This document shows, one piece after another, positions 6,015-8,891 of a DNA stretch of 8,891 bases. Positions within the stretch are counted from its first letter, which is position 1. Each line of letters starts with the position of its first letter. The notes under the pieces are model-generated. The model was not told the DNA's origin. It was given only the letters and a program-made list of their open reading frames with translations, and made no database searches. Source of the DNA: Bacteroidales bacterium (GTDB taxonomy: Bacteria; Bacteroidota; Bacteroidia; Bacteroidales; NBLH01); the NCBI GenBank assembly GCA_027083715.1, contig JALWNR010000840.1, forward strand, positions 1 through 8,891, written 5' to 3'. The position numbers and the translations under genes are program-made.

Positions 6015-7079
6015 ATGACTGATAGAATAAAGCATAAATTTAATCTGAACGATTGGTTGAGCGAACATCTTAAGTTTCCTGATGTTAAGGATAATGTATT
6101 GAGAAGTATTAATGAATTTTCTGAAAAGTTATTAAAAAATGCTCAAAACAGAGTGGGAGACAAGCTTTTACCTGTTTTGAACGGTTTTGCGGGGCATCTT
6201 TTGCATGAAAGTAATGACCTGCGTGCTATAAAAATGTCTTTCAGGCATGAAAATCATGATGTTTCGGTTAGTGAAATGCAAAGTATCTATAATTTTTCCA
6301 AGCACAAAGGAAAAATCTGTATTTTAATACATGGATTGTTTGGCGATGAGTTGATGTGGAAAAAGACCGCCAATCAATCAAAGTTTAAGATTGGAGATTT
6401 ATTGGAAAAATATGATGAATATACGGTATTATATCTTCGATATAATACCGGTTTGCATATCTCGGAAAATGGGCGTGCGTTAAGTAATTTGTTGGAAATA
6501 TTTACTGAAAAATTTAAAGGACAAATATCGGACATTAACTTGATTGGGCATTCAATGGGTGGATTACTTATTAGAAGTGCAGGATATTATGCCGATATTC
6601 AAAGACAAGAATGGACGCAATTTGTTAAAAAAATATTTTTAATAGGAGTGCCTAATCAAGGTTCTTATCTGGCACAAACAGCTGAATTTATGAATGAATT
6701 GTTTAAAAAAGTAGATGTTTCAAAAGATGAGGTAATCAGTAAATTTTTAGATATTAGAAGTAATGGTATTAAGGATTTGGCGTATGCTTATTTAACTGAT
6801 GATGATTGGCTTAATTCCGATAAAAATAAACCTGAAAAAGTTAGAGTTCGTCCCTTATCGGGTGTTAAGTACTATTTAATAGCAGGAATTTTAGGTAAAA
6901 ATAAAATATTCAGTACTTATTTTGGCGATGGTTTAGTTGGCAGTGAAAGCGCTGTTACTAATGAATTGAATACAACTTTTTTTACGGATATAAAAAGGAA
7001 AGTTTTTGAGAATGAAGATCATATTTCATTGTTGAGCAGCAGAGTAGTAGCTGATTATATAATTGAAAATTTAAAATAA
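6015..7079 (+). CDS. Alpha/beta hydrolase, lipase/esterase-like
   Basis: This 354-residue protein has the marks of the alpha/beta-hydrolase fold. The oxyanion-hole HGLFGDE begins at His106. The nucleophile elbow GHSMGG (178-183) carries Ser180. FLIGVPNQGS follows (about 208-217). A late GDGLVGSESA with Asp305 and an EDHISLL with His336 complete a probable Ser-Asp-His triad. The HSMGG and GVPNQGS segments recall PGAP1-like and lipase-like hydrolases. Residues 1-95 are a mostly helical extension without a signal peptide or membrane segment, so it is probably cytoplasmic or peripherally membrane-associated. The substrate cannot be inferred. It sits alone between the ilvC terminator and a convergent gene, so it is not an evident part of the ilv pathway. 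ATG 6015 is the first in-frame start after the possible promoter. Confidence 0.85.
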   Translation: MTDRIKHKFNLNDWLSEHLKFPDVKDNVLRSINEFSEKLLKNAQNRVGDKLLPVLNGFAGHLLHESNDLRAIKMSFRHENHDVSVSEMQSIYNFSKHKGKICILIHGLFGDELMWKKTANQSKFKIGDLLEKYDEYTVLYLRYNTGLHISENGRALSNLLEIFTEKFKGQISDINLIGHSMGGLLIRSAGYYADIQRQEWTQFVKKIFLIGVPNQGSYLAQTAEFMNELFKKVDVSKDEVISKFLDIRSNGIKDLAYAYLTDDDWLNSDKNKPEKVRVRPLSGVKYYLIAGILGKNKIFSTYFGDGLVGSESAVTNELNTTFFTDIKRKVFENEDHISLLSSRVVADYIIENLK

Positions 7080-7174
7080 GTTTTACCAACTGTGGGTGTT
7101 TGAAAGTGGTAATAGCCTTATATCTTAACGCCGACAATAAGTATTACAAATGATGAAAGAATTTGGTATTGCAT

Positions 7175-7220
7175 AAAAAAGACCGTAGCTCTTATATAAT
7201 AGAAGCATACGGTCTATTTT
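7175..7220 (-). terminator. Bidirectional terminator between convergent genes
   Basis: AGACCGTAGCT (7180-7190) pairs with AGC-A-TACGGTCT (7204-7215) with one bulged A and a loop of about 13 bases. The stem is flanked by AAAAA on the left and TATTTT on the right. Read on the minus strand it ends in six T residues just downstream of the beta-propeller gene stop at 7233, so it is best suited to that gene. It can probably also stop transcripts coming from the hydrolase, whose stop is 95 bp away. Confidence 0.8.
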
Positions 7221-7232
7221 AAAATTTGTAAA

Positions 7233-8891
7233 CTAATCTTCCTTAAAATATTCTTCTTTTGTTATCACTTTTATCGTTTCCAGTCCTGATTTTTCGAGCA
7301 ATTTATTGATTTTCTCAAGTTCCGTTTGTTTGATTTTATTCAAAGCGGCTTCCTGTTGCAGCACCTCAGCTTCCAAATCATTCAGGCGTGCAATTTGCGA
7401 ATCTGTCGGGCGACCTTTATAAAAAAGGATGTAGCCGTACATTTGTGCCAGTTTTTCACGTAGTTTTTCTTCGCCCGTAATTCCACCTTCCTTAGTAGCA
7501 ACCAGTTCTTTATGCATTTGTTCCAATTTATCCGATAATGCTAAAAGTTTTTTCTTTACGGATTTTGATGCTTTTCCAGTTGTTTTTTTACATTTTTCGC
7601 TGATATCAGTTGCCTGTTTATCCACAAAAGCCAGTTTTTCGAGCAAATCATAAGCTTTATTTACCGCTTTTTCGCGTACCAAACGGTCAGCTTCTGAGTG
7701 TTGAGAGTTAGGATTTAGCCTGATATTAATTTTGGTTTCAAAAACTTTATCCTTTTTAAACACTTTTACCGTGTATTCACCTGCCGGATACAAAGGTCCC
7801 TGCATTGCAAAGCCTGCAATCTGTGGAGATGCCGGAACTTTTGGCGGTTTCTTGCGTAAATGCCAAAGCACTTTATTAATGCCTTTGCGTTTTCCTGCCG
7901 GAAGTGTTTTTATTTTATTTCCGTCTTTGTCGTAAACCTCCACATACATATCACCAAAAATATGACGTTTGTTCATGTAATAAGTAATTACCGCAGCTTC
8001 CGAAGGGTTGGGTCCCGTAAACTCATCATCGCCGCTAAAACTCTGAACCATACCTAAATCATCAATCACATAATCTTTTGATTTTAAAAATACCAGTTCT
8101 GAATTTAGTACATCCTGCTTAAGCTCCCGCAAAGGACTAATATCATCAATAATTAAAATACCTCGCCCGTGTGTTCCTAAAATCAAATCGTTTTCACGTG
8201 GATGGATTACCATATCACGTATGGAAACAGGAGGTACTTTTCCCTTAAATTGAGACCATACTTTGCCTCCGTCAATAGAAACATACAAGCCCATTTCGGT
8301 TCCCAGAAACAGTAAATCAGGATTTACGGGATCTTCTTTAATAATGTGATTGTAGGTTTTTAAGTTATTATCAGATAATGAAATCCATGTTTTACCGTAA
8401 TCGGTAGTTTTAAATACATACGATTTTTTATCATTATTCCGGTGTCCGTCAAAAGTGGCATAGGCTACCGCTTTATTGTAATTACTCGGTTCAATGTATG
8501 AACACCATGTATTTGCCGGTAAGCCGGGAATATTTTTTGTAAGATTTGTCCATGTTTTACCGCCATCGGTAGTTATTTGTATATTTCCGTCATCAGTTCC
8601 TACCCAGATTATGTTTTTGTCTAATGGCGATTCGTTAATAGTAAAAATGCTGCAATGATTTTCTGCAGTTGAATTATCAATAGTTAATCCGCCGGATTCT
8701 TCCTGTTTTTGTTTTTCGGGGTCATCAGTGGTTAAATCCGGTGAAATACGTTTCCAGCTATCACCTTGATTTTCACTAACAAATAAATACTGTGCACCCA
8801 CATACATACGGTTTCCGTTGCGGCTAAATACCACCGGAGTATTCCATCCAAAACGTAAATCTTCAATATCCTTGGTTTTATATGGCTTTAT
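7233..8891 (-). CDS. Asp-box (BNR/VPS10-like) beta-propeller protein, C-terminal part
   Basis: The frame is open from the right edge to a TAG at 7233-7235, giving 552 visible residues with the N-terminus missing. Four Asp-box motifs (S/T-x-D-x-G-x-x-W type) are visible: SENQGDSW (about 39-46), TTDGGKTW (107-114), TTDYGKTW (162-169) and SIDGGKVW (205-212). Each marks a blade of a sortilin/sialidase-like propeller. GTHGRGILIIDD (about 239-250) closes this region, as in large Bacteroidota exported proteins annotated as glycosyl hydrolase or VPS10-domain. Residues about 300-395 look like a FlgD-like Ig fold (YVEVYDKDGNKIKTL, PAGEYTVKVF). The last 150 or so are Lys/Glu-rich and probably helical. 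No type IX secretion C-terminal signal is evident. Such proteins are usually about 1000 residues and secreted, so roughly half may be absent. The GTG at 8834 is not taken as the start, because homologous-looking sequence (RFGWNTPVVFS) continues upstream of it. Enzymatic activity is unproven. Confidence 0.85.
   Translation of the reverse strand: MKPYKTKDIEDLRFGWNTPVVFSRNGNRMYVGAQYLFVSENQGDSWKRISPDLTTDDPEKQKQEESGGLTIDNSTAENHCSIFTINESPLDKNIIWVGTDDGNIQITTDGGKTWTNLTKNIPGLPANTWCSYIEPSNYNKAVAYATFDGHRNNDKKSYVFKTTDYGKTWISLSDNNLKTYNHIIKEDPVNPDLLFLGTEMGLYVSIDGGKVWSQFKGKVPPVSIRDMVIHPRENDLILGTHGRGILIIDDISPLRELKQDVLNSELVFLKSKDYVIDDLGMVQSFSGDDEFTGPNPSEAAVITYYMNKRHIFGDMYVEVYDKDGNKIKTLPAGKRKGINKVLWHLRKKPPKVPASPQIAGFAMQGPLYPAGEYTVKVFKKDKVFETKINIRLNPNSQHSEADRLVREKAVNKAYDLLEKLAFVDKQATDISEKCKKTTGKASKSVKKKLLALSDKLEQMHKELVATKEGGITGEEKLREKLAQMYGYILFYKGRPTDSQIARLNDLEAEVLQQEAALNKIKQTELEKINKLLEKSGLETIKVITKEEYFKED

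Noticed and set aside
6015..7079. Hydrolase as the acyl-ACP thioesterase associated with Bacteroidota ilv operons
   Set aside because: The protein has a GHSMGG serine elbow and an Asp/His triad of the alpha/beta-hydrolase fold, not a hot-dog fold, and it lies beyond the ilvC terminator.
8832..8834. GTG start for the minus-strand beta-propeller gene
   Set aside because: The same frame stays open to the window edge with family-like sequence (RFGWNTPVV) upstream of the GTG, so the gene is simply cut by the window.

Overview
The window looks like a chromosomal segment of a low-G+C Bacteroidota (Bacteroidetes) organism. The evidence is AT-rich intergenic DNA, start codons without obvious Shine-Dalgarno sequences but with A-rich leaders, a promoter matching the TTTG / TAnnTTTG pattern of that phylum, a ketol-acid reductoisomerase of the fungal/Bacteroidetes (Ilv5-like) type, and a large Asp-box (BNR/VPS10-like) protein of a kind common there. 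The genus cannot be told from the sequence.

Positions 1-439 are the control region of a branched-chain amino acid operon. A promoter near 165-197 leads into a 25-codon leader reading frame (221-298). Ten of eleven consecutive codons in it are Val, Ile or Leu. The leader overlaps RNA segments that can form either a 1:2 hairpin that permits an intrinsic terminator (315-348) or a 2:3 antiterminator. This is the layout of a ribosome-mediated transcription attenuator and is the most interesting item in the window.

Positions 440-5894 are the operon ilvD-ilvB-ilvN-ilvC. It encodes dihydroxy-acid dehydratase, the large and small subunits of acetohydroxyacid synthase, and ketol-acid reductoisomerase. 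Together they make the 2-keto acid precursors of valine and isoleucine, and indirectly of leucine. All four genes look intact. The spacers before ilvB (113 bp) and ilvC (167 bp) are unusually long for one operon and carry a hairpin and short direct repeats. A strong intrinsic terminator (5942-5975) ends the operon.

Positions 6015-7079 hold a lone alpha/beta hydrolase with a visible Ser-Asp-His triad, probably transcribed from its own promoter. It converges on a minus-strand gene (7233-8891, running off the right edge) for a multi-Asp-box beta-propeller protein with a C-terminal Ig-like and helical region. A hairpin usable in both directions (7175-7220) separates the two convergent genes. Neither gene has an evident link to amino acid synthesis. 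I see no tRNA, rRNA, CRISPR array, insertion sequence or prophage feature.
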